Both the position numbers and the translations under genes were made by a program. A stretch of DNA of 24,463 bases from Proteobacteria bacterium UBA6920 (GTDB lineage Bacteria > Pseudomonadota > Gammaproteobacteria > SG8-11), in contig DKAS01000164.1 of the NCBI GenBank assembly GCA_002448875.1, positions 1 through 24,463 on the forward strand, in the 5' to 3' direction. How positions within the stretch are numbered: position 1 is the first letter of the stretch; each line of letters begins with the position of its first letter. Shown in pieces: positions 9,753-16,634 of this stretch. The notes under the pieces were generated by a model. It worked only from the letters and a program-made list of their open reading frames with translations, did no database searches and was not told the DNA's origin.

Positions 9753-9810
9753 GTTACTGACACAGTCATTGACCAGGCCATGCGGCTTGGCCAATGACTG
9801 TGTCAGTAAC
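9753..9810. repeat. Near-perfect 58-bp inverted repeat (27-bp arms, 4-nt loop) upstream of radC
   Basis: The left arm at 9753-9779 begins GTTACTGACACAGTCATTG, and the right arm at 9784-9810 ends with its exact complement CAATGACTGTGTCAGTAAC. Over the full 27-bp arms 25 positions pair; the loop is ATGC (9780-9783). It ends 21 bp before the radC ATG and 10 bp before its ribosome site. No T-tract follows on either strand, so it does not look like an intrinsic terminator. The ends do not fit the integron attC core pattern, and no transposase is nearby. It may be an operator for a dimeric regulator, a cruciform or leader hairpin, or a small mobile palindromic element; which one cannot be told from this window. 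Confidence 0.9.
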
Positions 9811-9831
9811 TATATACCAAGGGAGTGGATC

Positions 9832-10506
9832 ATGCCTATCAAGGATTGGCCGGCGGCCGAGCGCCCCCGGGAAAAACTGCTGTTACGGGGTCCCCAGGCC
9901 CTGTCGGACGCCGAACTCCTCGCCATTTTTCTACGCACCGGAACCCGGGGGTTGACCGCCGTCGACCTGGCGCGCCAGCTGCTGAACCAGTTTGGCGGAC
10001 TGCGCAGCCTGATGCAGGCGGAGCAGGAGCGTTTTTGCGCCACCCGCGGCCTGGGTCGAGCCAAGTACGTGCTGGTGCAGGCGGTGCTGGAGATCGCCCG
10101 CCGGCATTTGCAGGAAACCCTGCAAAAAGGCGATGCGCTGACCGACCCGGTCACCACCCGGCGGTTCCTCAGCGCGCATCTGCGAGATTACCCATTTGAG
10201 GTATTTACCTGCCTGTTCCTAGATAATCGCCACAGAATATTGCGTTTTAGTGAATTGTTCCGTGGCACCATCAACGGCGCCAGCGTTTATCCGCGGGAAG
10301 TGGTCCGGCAGGCATTGCAGCACAACGCCGCCGCCGTGATTTTTGCCCATAACCACCCCTCCGGGGTGGCGGAACCCAGCCAGGCGGATCGGGATCTGAC
10401 CCGCAGTCTGCAACAGGCGCTGGCCCTGGTGGATATTCGTACCCTGGACCACATTGTGGTCGGTGACGGCGAATGTGTGTCCTTCGCCGAGCGGGGCTGG
10501 TTATAG
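9832..10506 (+). CDS. radC: RadC family JAMM/MPN-domain protein
   Basis: The 224-residue protein begins [17 protein letters not shown], the usual RadC N-terminus, so ATG 9832 (GGGAG 6 nt upstream) is chosen over an in-frame GTG at 9730 that would translate through the hairpin. A helix-hairpin-helix-like region (about 30-90, ending [11 protein letters not shown]) precedes a JAMM metalloprotease-like domain. That domain has the zinc pattern H173-N-H175-P-S-G and D186, plus [14 protein letters not shown]. The old assignment to DNA repair is uncertain for the family; the enzymatic activity is not established. An AT-rich rare-codon patch covers 10190-10255. Confidence 0.95.
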   Translation: MPIKDWPAAERPREKLLLRGPQALSDAELLAIFLRTGTRGLTAVDLARQLLNQFGGLRSLMQAEQERFCATRGLGRAKYVLVQAVLEIARRHLQETLQKGDALTDPVTTRRFLSAHLRDYPFEVFTCLFLDNRHRILRFSELFRGTINGASVYPREVVRQALQHNAAAVIFAHNHPSGVAEPSQADRDLTRSLQQALALVDIRTLDHIVVGDGECVSFAERGWL

Positions 10507-10620
10507 TCCGGCGGCGCCGGTTCAGGCCCCGCGGTTTTCTGGTATCTTTACCACGGCGTGGCGGTCCGTCGGGGCGGCCGTTGATTTAGCAGTACAGAGG
10601 GATGGGTAGACAGCGCAGTT
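10507..10620 (+). promoter_or_regulatory. radC-kinase spacer
   Basis: A 114-bp spacer. A small palindrome (CCGGCG, G, CGCCGG; 10508-10520) directly follows the radC stop, but no T-tract follows it, so termination is doubtful. An AGAGGGATGG run at about 10596-10605 is too far from ATG 10621 to be an ideal ribosome site. No clear promoter hexamers were found. Confidence 0.35.
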
Positions 10621-12642
10621 ATGGACAGCGAATTTCCGCATATCCCCGGTTATCAGGTGATACGGTTGCTGAGCAGCGGTGCCTTCGGCCGGGTCTATCT
10701 GGCGCGCCAGTTGTCGATCGAGCGGCAGGTGGCAATCAAGATCCTGCACAACCTGGAGCACGCCAACCAGGCGGCGATCGAACGCTTCAAGCGCGAAGCC
10801 AGGATCATCGGCAACCTGAATCACCCGAATATTATCACCATCCACGATTTTCCCCGGGTCGGCAACTATTACGCCATCGTCATGGAGTATCTGGCCGGCG
10901 GCACCCTGACCGAAAAAATCGTGCAGGGTCTGGCGGTGCCGCAGGCGCTGACCATTCTGCGCAGCCTGGCGTCGGCCATCGACTACTATGCCGGACAACA
11001 GGTCATCCATCGCGATATCAAGCCCAACAATATCCTGTTCGATGAAAGCGGCGTGCCCAAGCTGGCGGATTTTGGTATCGCCAAATCACGGGAGGTGGGG
11101 TCGCAGATTACCCAGTCCCATGAAGCGCCGGGCACCTTTTCTTATATGAGTCCGGAACAGTTGCATGGCGAGGCGCAGGACGTGCGCTCCGATCTCTACA
11201 GTCTGGGGGTGGTTTTTTATCTGATGCTTACTGGCCAGCTGCCGTTCAAGACCAGCCGTGAGAAACTCAGTTTCCGTCCCCGCGCCCTGCCCGCTCCGCT
11301 GGCCAGGTATCAGGGGGTAATGAATCGCCTGCTGGCCGCGCGCGCTGAACAGCGCTATCCGTCGGCGGCGGTGCTGATTCAGGAGCTGGACCGTCTGCAG
11401 ACGATGCCGCAATTGTCCCTGGATCTGGACCTGATTGAAACCGGACGTGATCATGTTTACATCGATCTGGAAGCCAGCAGCCTGGCGGTGGCGCAACGGG
11501 AGCGGGCGTCGGACGGCGCCACCGAAGCCACCACCCAGACCCGCGCGGAGCGTTCGCCACGATCGATGCCGGGCTGGCTGCTGAGCGCCGCGCTGGTGCT
11601 GGCGCTTGCCATCGGCGCTGTCTGGTGGCTGCGGGCGCCGTTGTCGGTATCCACGCCCCCTGCCGTGTCCGCGCCATCGTCGCCATCGCCATTGGCGTTG
11701 CCGACAACGGTCGGCGAGGTGCCGCCCCCCCTGCCACCGGCGGTGTTGCCACCGGTGCAGGCCCGGGCGCCGGCGCCCAGCCCCGCGCTCGCGGCCGCTG
11801 CGGAGGCGGCGGCCCGGCCGGTAGCCTCGCCGCAGCTGATCGTCGATCCCCCTGCTGCTTCCGACCCTCCGGCCATTACCAACGGGCAGACTTTGCAGGA
11901 TAGGCTGGCGGATGGCAGTGCCGGGCCGGAAATGGTGCTGATTGGCGCCGGCAGTTACAAGGACCGCAGCGGCAGGACCGTGGTTCGCATCGATCAGCCC
12001 TATGCCCTGAGCAAGTACGAGATCACGGCGGCGGAATTCGAAAAGTATCTGGATGCCGTCGCGGCGCCGCGGCGCCGGACAGCGCTGGGCGAGGACTGGC
12101 TGCAGGCGGGGAAACCGCAGATCGACATAACCGTCGATGACGCCCTGGCCTATGTCCAATGGCTGAGCGACCAGACCGGGCAGCGCTACAGTATCCCGAC
12201 CTTTCACCAGTGGGGTTATGCCGCGCAGGGCGGAACCGACCGCGTCTACTGGTGGGGCGAGCAGTGGCGTTCGGGCATGGAAAACACCTGCGCCGATGAC
12301 TGCAGCGCACCGGCGGCGGGGGATTTCACCGGGCGTTCGCGTTCACCTCTGGACAACCGGGCGATGATCCGGCCGGTGGGTTCTTTCAGCGCCAACCCGT
12401 TTGGTCTGTACGACATGGACGGCAATGTATCCGAGTACACCACCCTCTATCCCGGCATGGCGCGGGATTTCGGTATTGATATCGATGAATCCATCACCGC
12501 GCTGGCGATCCGCGGCGGCAATTTCGTCAATCGCCAGAGTTTCCAGGGCGTGAAGTATACCCGCAGCTACAATTTCGGTTCCGGGGCGGAAATCTGGATC
12601 GGTTTGCGCGTGGCCCGGCAGGTGGACACGGCCACGCCCTGA
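10621..12642 (+). CDS. Membrane-anchored Ser/Thr protein kinase fused to a formylglycine-generating-enzyme (FGE/SUMF1)-like domain
   Basis: 673 residues. The N-terminal Hanks-type kinase (about 10-265) is cytoplasmic. Its glycine loop is SSGAFG (18-23), the ATP lysine K40 (VAIK), the catalytic loop H130-R-D132-x-K134, DFG D150, and SPE at 177-179, so it looks active. One transmembrane helix follows (about 318-338, WLLSAALVLALAIGAVWWL), then a Pro/Ala-rich linker (339-430) and a C-terminal FGE-like domain (435-673) predicted to be periplasmic. That domain has the typical GPEMVLIGAGSY start, NPFGLYDMDGNVSEY and IRGGNF, but the positions of the two FGE copper/catalytic cysteines appear as N637 and Q642, so oxidase activity is unlikely. 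The only cysteines in the whole protein are C557 and C561 (CADDC). Kinase-FGE fusions are known in bacteria. It converges with the PP2C/kinase pair, its probable partners. Confidence 0.92.
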   Translation: MDSEFPHIPGYQVIRLLSSGAFGRVYLARQLSIERQVAIKILHNLEHANQAAIERFKREARIIGNLNHPNIITIHDFPRVGNYYAIVMEYLAGGTLTEKIVQGLAVPQALTILRSLASAIDYYAGQQVIHRDIKPNNILFDESGVPKLADFGIAKSREVGSQITQSHEAPGTFSYMSPEQLHGEAQDVRSDLYSLGVVFYLMLTGQLPFKTSREKLSFRPRALPAPLARYQGVMNRLLAARAEQRYPSAAVLIQELDRLQTMPQLSLDLDLIETGRDHVYIDLEASSLAVAQRERASDGATEATTQTRAERSPRSMPGWLLSAALVLALAIGAVWWLRAPLSVSTPPAVSAPSSPSPLALPTTVGEVPPPLPPAVLPPVQARAPAPSPALAAAAEAAARPVASPQLIVDPPAASDPPAITNGQTLQDRLADGSAGPEMVLIGAGSYKDRSGRTVVRIDQPYALSKYEITAAEFEKYLDAVAAPRRRTALGEDWLQAGKPQIDITVDDALAYVQWLSDQTGQRYSIPTFHQWGYAAQGGTDRVYWWGEQWRSGMENTCADDCSAPAAGDFTGRSRSPLDNRAMIRPVGSFSANPFGLYDMDGNVSEYTTLYPGMARDFGIDIDESITALAIRGGNFVNRQSFQGVKYTRSYNFGSGAEIWIGLRVARQVDTATP

Positions 12643-12649
12643 GGCGGGT

Positions 12650-13540
12650 TCAGGATTTGCCGACGTTGGCCTTGATGTCGAGATTGACTTTTTTCAGCGC
12701 TTCGTCGATTTCGTCGATGGCCGCGTTGACCGATTGCTGCTCAGGCAGGGGCGTTGCCGTCACCGCCGCCTCTTCCACCGGCAGGGTCGCCGGTGAATCA
12801 TTGGAAATCCAGCGCATGCCGAGCACGCTGATATTATCACTGCGCGGATAGCTGAGAGTTTCGGCGCGCTCGGTCAGAGCGTTGAGCGCTTCGGGCAGGC
12901 GCTTGTGGCGCAGCAGAATGTCGCCGATGGCGGCGCTGTCCAGTGGTGACCACAGGCCATCGGAACACAGGAGTATGACATCGTTGGCCTGCAGCGGCAG
13001 GGGGTCACTGACCTCCACCAGGGTATGCTCCTGCAGGCCGCCGACGCAGCGCGTCACCTGGTTGATATTGGGATGGTTGCGTATTTCCTCGGGCGAGAGT
13101 CTGCCCAGTTGCAGCAATTCCTCCACCAGAGAATGGTCGCGGGTGCGGTATACCGTTTGCCCGTCGCGCAGCAGATAACAACGACTGTCGCCGACATGGG
13201 CGCTCCACAGGGTTTCCTCCTGGATCAGCGCCGCCACCAGGGTGGTGCGCGGCGTCAGCGGCGGGTGTTGCCGGGCGCCGCAGTCGATCACCGCCTTGTG
13301 CGCGTAGGCAAAGGCGTTTTCGAAGAACATGCGCGGCTCCTGCACCGGCAGACGCGTCATGCGAAAATAATCCAGCAGACGAGTGACGGCGACTTCGGCC
13401 GCCAGATCGCCCCCCTTGTAGCCGCCCATGCCGTCGGCGAGCACCAGCAGCACTGCCTGATCGCGCTCCATGGCGTTGAACCGGTCCTGGTTGGAGCTGC
13501 GGGTGCCGAGGCGATTGTACTTGCTGATCTGGTATTTCAT
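12650..13540 (-). CDS. PP2C-type Ser/Thr protein phosphatase
   Basis: A 296-residue metal-dependent phosphatase likely to reverse the action of the neighbouring kinases. Motifs visible: NQDRF (D19), LADGMGGYKGGD (D36, G37), LLCSDGLW (D194) and SDNISVLGMRW (D235), the acidic residues that bind Mn/Mg in PP2C. The catalytic domain ends near residue 243. A tail of about 50 residues (Pro/Ala/Glu, then a helix AAIDEIDEALKKVNLDI) follows and is not part of the standard fold. ATG 13540 overlaps the stop of the upstream kinase by 4 nt, so the two are translationally coupled. The gene ends 7 nt from the converging kinase-FGE gene. No signal peptide or membrane helix is seen, so it is cytosolic. Confidence 0.94.
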   Translation of the reverse strand: MKYQISKYNRLGTRSSNQDRFNAMERDQAVLLVLADGMGGYKGGDLAAEVAVTRLLDYFRMTRLPVQEPRMFFENAFAYAHKAVIDCGARQHPPLTPRTTLVAALIQEETLWSAHVGDSRCYLLRDGQTVYRTRDHSLVEELLQLGRLSPEEIRNHPNINQVTRCVGGLQEHTLVEVSDPLPLQANDVILLCSDGLWSPLDSAAIGDILLRHKRLPEALNALTERAETLSYPRSDNISVLGMRWISNDSPATLPVEEAAVTATPLPEQQSVNAAIDEIDEALKKVNLDIKANVGKS

Positions 13541-14484
13541 ATGCCGCGCTTGAGGTTGTTGACCAGCCTGTCGAACATATTTTCCCCGTCCTGCTCGTGG
13601 CCGTCGGCATAGGGAGCCGCCAGCGCTTCGAGCAGATCGTCGATTTTCTGCGGGCGCAGCATCTGGTCCATTTCCATCGCCCAGTCGATGACCTTGAGCA
13701 GCGGTTCGGAATAATGTTTCTTGTACAGCACGCTGGCCGGTTTCATCGCGTCTTTCTTGCTGCGCTCCAGCGCCGTGGGCGGCGATGTGCCCTCGATACA
13801 GGCGCGCATGGTGGCGCCCAGGGCATAGATATCGGTCCAGGGCCCGACGTAGCCTTTGCCGATCTCATACTGCTCGATCGGGGAAAAGCCCGGGGTGACG
13901 ATCTGGCTGTGCTGGCTGCGCCGGCTGCTGTGGATGGAGTGCACCGCGCCGAAATCGATCAGCAGCGGCGAGCCGCCGGGGCGCACGTGAACATTGCCCG
14001 GCTTGATATCCAGGTGCAACAATCCGTTGTCGTGAATGTATTTCAGGCCCTGCATCAACGGCGGGAAAATGGTGCGCAGGAATTTTTCGCTGAGATGGCC
14101 TTTGCGCGCCTTGATATAAGTCTGCAGGTTGGTGCCTTCTTCGTACACCATCACCATATAGGAGGTGCCATTGGCCTGAAAGAAGTTGACCACGTTGACG
14201 ATGTTGGGATGCTTGCACTTGGACAGAGTGGTGGCTTCGTTGATGAAGTTCTTGCGTCCGGCGTTGAAGATATCCTTCTCCGCTTCCCCCTGGGGAATGA
14301 CTTCGCCGTCGATATCGCGGCTGCAGATCTTGAACGGGATGAACTCTTTAATCGCAACTTTTTTATGTGTAGACTCGTCCCGGCATAAATAAACAATGCT
14401 GAATCCGCCGCCGCCCAGGGTGCGGATGATGCGGTACTGGTCCAGCTGGGTGCCGGCGCGTAGAGGTTTGTTTTTTCTCGCCAT
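13537..14484 (-). CDS. Cytosolic Ser/Thr protein kinase, non-RD type
   Basis: 315 residues, essentially a single Hanks-type kinase domain (about 17-285) with no membrane helix. Visible: glycine loop GGGGFS (24-29), ATP lysine K46 (VAIKEF), catalytic loop H157-L-D159-I-K-P-G-N, DFG D177, and FSPIEQY in the APE region. The usual HRD arginine is leucine here, making it a non-RD kinase, which is often less dependent on activation-loop phosphorylation. It forms an operon with the PP2C gene (ATGA overlap) and is divergent from yicC. ATG 14484 has no evident Shine-Dalgarno sequence. Such kinase/phosphatase pairs near yicC occur in several gammaproteobacteria as far as I recall; target proteins are unknown. 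Confidence 0.93.
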   Translation of the reverse strand: MARKNKPLRAGTQLDQYRIIRTLGGGGFSIVYLCRDESTHKKVAIKEFIPFKICSRDIDGEVIPQGEAEKDIFNAGRKNFINEATTLSKCKHPNIVNVVNFFQANGTSYMVMVYEEGTNLQTYIKARKGHLSEKFLRTIFPPLMQGLKYIHDNGLLHLDIKPGNVHVRPGGSPLLIDFGAVHSIHSSRRSQHSQIVTPGFSPIEQYEIGKGYVGPWTDIYALGATMRACIEGTSPPTALERSKKDAMKPASVLYKKHYSEPLLKVIDWAMEMDQMLRPQKIDDLLEALAAPYADGHEQDGENMFDRLVNNLKRGI

Positions 14485-14597
14485 ATCAAGGCTGTAATCG
14501 GCAAAAAACAGGCAAACTTAATAGTTTTATCGCGCCTTTAGAATCAATCAGTTAGCTATTACTTGTCGATGCCTCGGGGCATTGGCGGGAGAAATCC
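14485..14597. promoter_or_regulatory. Divergent kinase/yicC promoter region
   Basis: A 113-bp AT-rich spacer that must drive the kinase-PP2C pair (-) and the yicC-gmk block (+). TAGAAT (14539-14544, five of six -10 bases) is a candidate for yicC, but no good -35 sits at the right distance. A small stem (ATGCC, loop TCGG, GGCAT; 14569-14582) lies just before the yicC ribosome site GGCGGGAG. Confidence 0.35.
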
Positions 14598-15461
14598 ATG
14601 ACAAAAAGCATGACCGCGTTCGCGCGCGCCGAGCAGCAATGGGACTGGGGCATCTTGTCCTGGGAGGTCAAGACGGTGAACCACCGGTACCTGGAAATAT
14701 CGCCGCGCATCCCCGAAGAGTTGCGTATCCTGGAACCGCAGGTGCGGGAATTGATCGGCCAGCGCCTCAAGCGCGGCAAGGTGGAATGCACTTGCCGGTT
14801 GAAGCTGGCGGCGGAACAGCAGCAGCTGGCACTGAACGAGACCTTTACCAAGAATTTAATTAATACGATCAAACATTTAGATAATCTCATTCCCAATCCA
14901 GGACGGCTCAACCCGCTGGAATTGATGAAATGGCCCGGGGTGCTGCAGGTGGCGGAGACCGACTGGGAAGCCGTCCGCGCCGCCGCCCTGGCCATGCTCC
15001 ACCAGGTGCTCGACGAGGTTCAGGCCGCGCGCCGGCGCGAGGGTGAAAAACTTAAAGAATTCATAAAGATGCGCACAGAAGAAATCGCCGCTATCGTGAC
15101 CACGGTGCGCACTCAGGTGCCGCAGATCAGTCAGCGGCAGCGGGAGAAGCTGGCGGCGCGCTTGAGCGAGCTGCAGGTCAGCGTGGATAAGGAGCGCCTG
15201 GAACAGGAAATCGCCCTGGTTTTACAGAAGATCGATGTCGCCGAAGAGCTGGACCGATTGCAATTGCACACCCGCGAAGTCAATAGCATGCTCGACAGCG
15301 ATCAGCCGGTGGGCCGGCGCCTGGATTTTCAAATGCAGGAACTCAACCGCGAAGCCAATACCCTGGGTTCCAAATCCGTTGACATGGATTCCACCCGTGC
15401 CTCCGTCGATCTGAAGGTGTTGATCGAGCAGATCCGTGAACAGGTACAGAACATAGAGTAA
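14598..15461 (+). CDS. yicC: YicC family endoribonuclease
   Basis: 287 residues with the family's N-terminus MTKSMTAFARAE and the C-terminal signature MQELNREANTLGSKS, plus LEQEIALVLQKIDVAEELDR. YicC proteins have been described as endoribonucleases acting in RNA turnover; the name rests on family resemblance. The N-terminal half is mixed alpha/beta and the middle (about 130-220) is strongly helical. ATG 14598 has a GGGAG ribosome site 8 nt upstream. It is the first gene of the plus-strand block, 23 nt before gmk, the same order as in other gammaproteobacteria. An AT-rich patch at about 14850-14900 uses codons unlike the rest of the gene. Confidence 0.93.
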   Translation: MTKSMTAFARAEQQWDWGILSWEVKTVNHRYLEISPRIPEELRILEPQVRELIGQRLKRGKVECTCRLKLAAEQQQLALNETFTKNLINTIKHLDNLIPNPGRLNPLELMKWPGVLQVAETDWEAVRAAALAMLHQVLDEVQAARRREGEKLKEFIKMRTEEIAAIVTTVRTQVPQISQRQREKLAARLSELQVSVDKERLEQEIALVLQKIDVAEELDRLQLHTREVNSMLDSDQPVGRRLDFQMQELNREANTLGSKSVDMDSTRASVDLKVLIEQIREQVQNIE

Positions 15462-15484
15462 ATTTCTCGAAACAGGACGCGAAA

Positions 15485-16114
15485 ATGCCGTTATCTGATG
15501 CTAACAGCAGCAATCTGTTTATTGTCTTCGGACCTTCCGGTGCCGGGAAGACTTCCCTGGTGCGTGCCCTGGTCGCCGATAACCCGCACACCCTGTGTTC
15601 CGTTTCCTATACGACCCGCGCCCGACGTCCCGGCGAGGAAGACGGCGTGCACTATCATTTCGTGGATATCCAGACGTTCGAGGCCATGCGCGCGCGCGGG
15701 GAGTTTCTCGAGCATGCCCAGGTGTTTGGCAATTACTATGGAACGGCGGAACCGGCGGTGCGCCAGCAGCTGGCCAGCGGCAAGAATGTCATTCTGGAAA
15801 TCGATTGGCAGGGGGCGCGCCAGGTACGCCAGCGTTTTAACGATGGCATCAGTGTGTGTATCCTGCCGCCGTCCCGCGGGGAGCTGGAAACCCGTTTGAC
15901 CAACCGGGGACAGGACGGTCCCGAGGTGATCGCCGGGCGCATGGCGGCGGCCCAGGCGGAAATTGCCCATTTCGATGAAGCCGATTTCCTGGTCATTAAT
16001 CGCGATTTTGACCGCTCCCTGGCCCAGTTGCGGGCCGTGGTCGATGTGGGCGCCCTGTCACTGCGGGTGCAAAAACACCGGCATGCGCAGCTTATAGCGG
16101 AATTATTGGCCTGA
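15485..16114 (+). CDS. gmk: Guanylate kinase
   Basis: The 209-residue cytosolic enzyme phosphorylates GMP to GDP with ATP, feeding GTP and (p)ppGpp pools. The P-loop is GPSGAGKT (K22), followed by the GMP-binding stretch SYTTRARRPGEEDGVHYHFV and GNYYGT. VILEIDWQGARQVR is the Walker B-like region, and the lid region contains LTNRGQDGPEVIAGRM. Length and order match the family. It precedes rpoZ and spoT, a conserved grouping that links guanine nucleotide supply to the stringent response. Its last codons carry the -35 box of the candidate rpoZ promoter. Confidence 0.97.
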   Translation: MPLSDANSSNLFIVFGPSGAGKTSLVRALVADNPHTLCSVSYTTRARRPGEEDGVHYHFVDIQTFEAMRARGEFLEHAQVFGNYYGTAEPAVRQQLASGKNVILEIDWQGARQVRQRFNDGISVCILPPSRGELETRLTNRGQDGPEVIAGRMAAAQAEIAHFDEADFLVINRDFDRSLAQLRAVVDVGALSLRVQKHRHAQLIAELLA

Positions 16115-16135
16115 TCCGTGCTTTTTCTATACAAT
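16106..16135 (+). promoter_or_regulatory. Candidate sigma70-type promoter of rpoZ-spoT
   Basis: A TTGGCC -35 box (16106-16111, ending in the gmk stop region) is followed after 18 bases by TACAAT (16130-16135, five of six -10 bases). The ATG of rpoZ lies 44 bases further on. This would let rpoZ and the following genes be expressed apart from yicC-gmk. Confidence 0.45.
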
Positions 16136-16179
16136 AGCCGTCCTTCTCATCCGATGCTGGGCAACCTACGGGATCTCTT

Positions 16180-16440
16180 ATGGCGCGCGTAACTGTTGAA
16201 GATTGTCTGGAATTTGTGGAAAACCGCTTTCAATTAGTTCTGGTCGCGTCCAAACGGGCCCGTCAGATCACCCGCGGCAAGGAACCCCAGGTTGACTGGG
16301 AAAACGACAAGCCCACGGTGGTCGCCCTGCGCGAAATTGCCGAGGGTCTGGTGACCTCCGCCATCCTGGATCAGGAAGAGCCGGTGGAAGTGGAAGAACC
16401 GGTCGCGGCAGCGCTGGCGGCGCCCACCCCCCTGCTTTGA
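16180..16440 (+). CDS. rpoZ: RNA polymerase omega subunit
   Basis: The 86-residue omega subunit binds the RNA polymerase beta' subunit, helps core assembly and forms part of a ppGpp binding site. The sequence [20 protein letters not shown], then [13 protein letters not shown] and [17 protein letters not shown], is the standard omega fold. The C-terminal tail is acidic and then Ala/Pro-rich (from about residue 65), the variable part of the family. It lies between gmk and spoT, the usual neighbourhood. Confidence 0.97.
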   Translation: MARVTVEDCLEFVENRFQLVLVASKRARQITRGKEPQVDWENDKPTVVALREIAEGLVTSAILDQEEPVEVEEPVAAALAAPTPLL

Positions 16441-16634
16441 TTCATCTCCTGGCCGGCCCGGTTCGCGGCTACCCCGCGAGCCACGCCGGCGACAAGACTC
16501 GTCCTGCAGACCATTGCCAGATAATAAATCATGATTATTTGGTCGCGGTGTGATCCCGGCTATTTACAGCTCCCCGGCGCGCAGGCATGCTAGTTGACTA
16601 GGGGTCCGGGATCGTCCGGGACCCGCGCTTTCAC
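16441..16634 (+). promoter_or_regulatory. rpoZ-spoT spacer with AT-rich palindrome and hairpin before spoT
   Basis: A 194-bp non-coding spacer, long for this otherwise tight gene block. An AT-rich island (16518-16540) includes the perfect 10-bp palindrome AATCATGATT (16527-16536), a possible operator or promoter element. A hairpin (arms GGGTCCGGGA at 16602-16611 and TCCGGGACCC at 16615-16624, nine of ten pairs, loop TCG) ends 10 nt before the spoT start. No T-tract follows, so it could be a weak terminator for rpoZ or a structure controlling spoT translation. Confidence 0.5.

Larger units (their letters stand above)
9559..9831. promoter_or_regulatory. Divergent coaBC/radC spacer rich in inverted repeats
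   Basis: This 273-bp spacer must hold the start signals for coaBC (-) and radC (+), but no convincing -35/-10 pair stands out. It carries two inverted repeats, listed separately (9703-9723 and 9753-9810), and a TATATA stretch at 9811-9816 just before the radC ribosome site. Short open frames crossing it on both strands look like products of the palindrome, which reads similarly on both strands, and were not called as genes. Confidence 0.5.

Noticed and set aside
9579..9794. Small minus-strand frame between coaBC and radC
   Set aside because: It reads through the radC palindrome, which gives similar peptides (NDCVSN) on both strands; no ribosome site or known family.
9753..9810. Palindrome as an integron attC site or LexA box
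   Set aside because: The ends do not match the RYYYAAC/GTTRRRY core sites and no CTGT-N8-ACAG pattern is present; no integrase is in the window.
9753..9810. Palindrome as a rho-independent terminator
   Set aside because: No T-run follows the stem on either strand, and it lies before, not after, both neighbouring genes.
10621..14484. The kinase island as part of a type VI secretion locus
   Set aside because: No Tss, Hcp, VgrG, ClpV or FHA-domain gene is present in the window.
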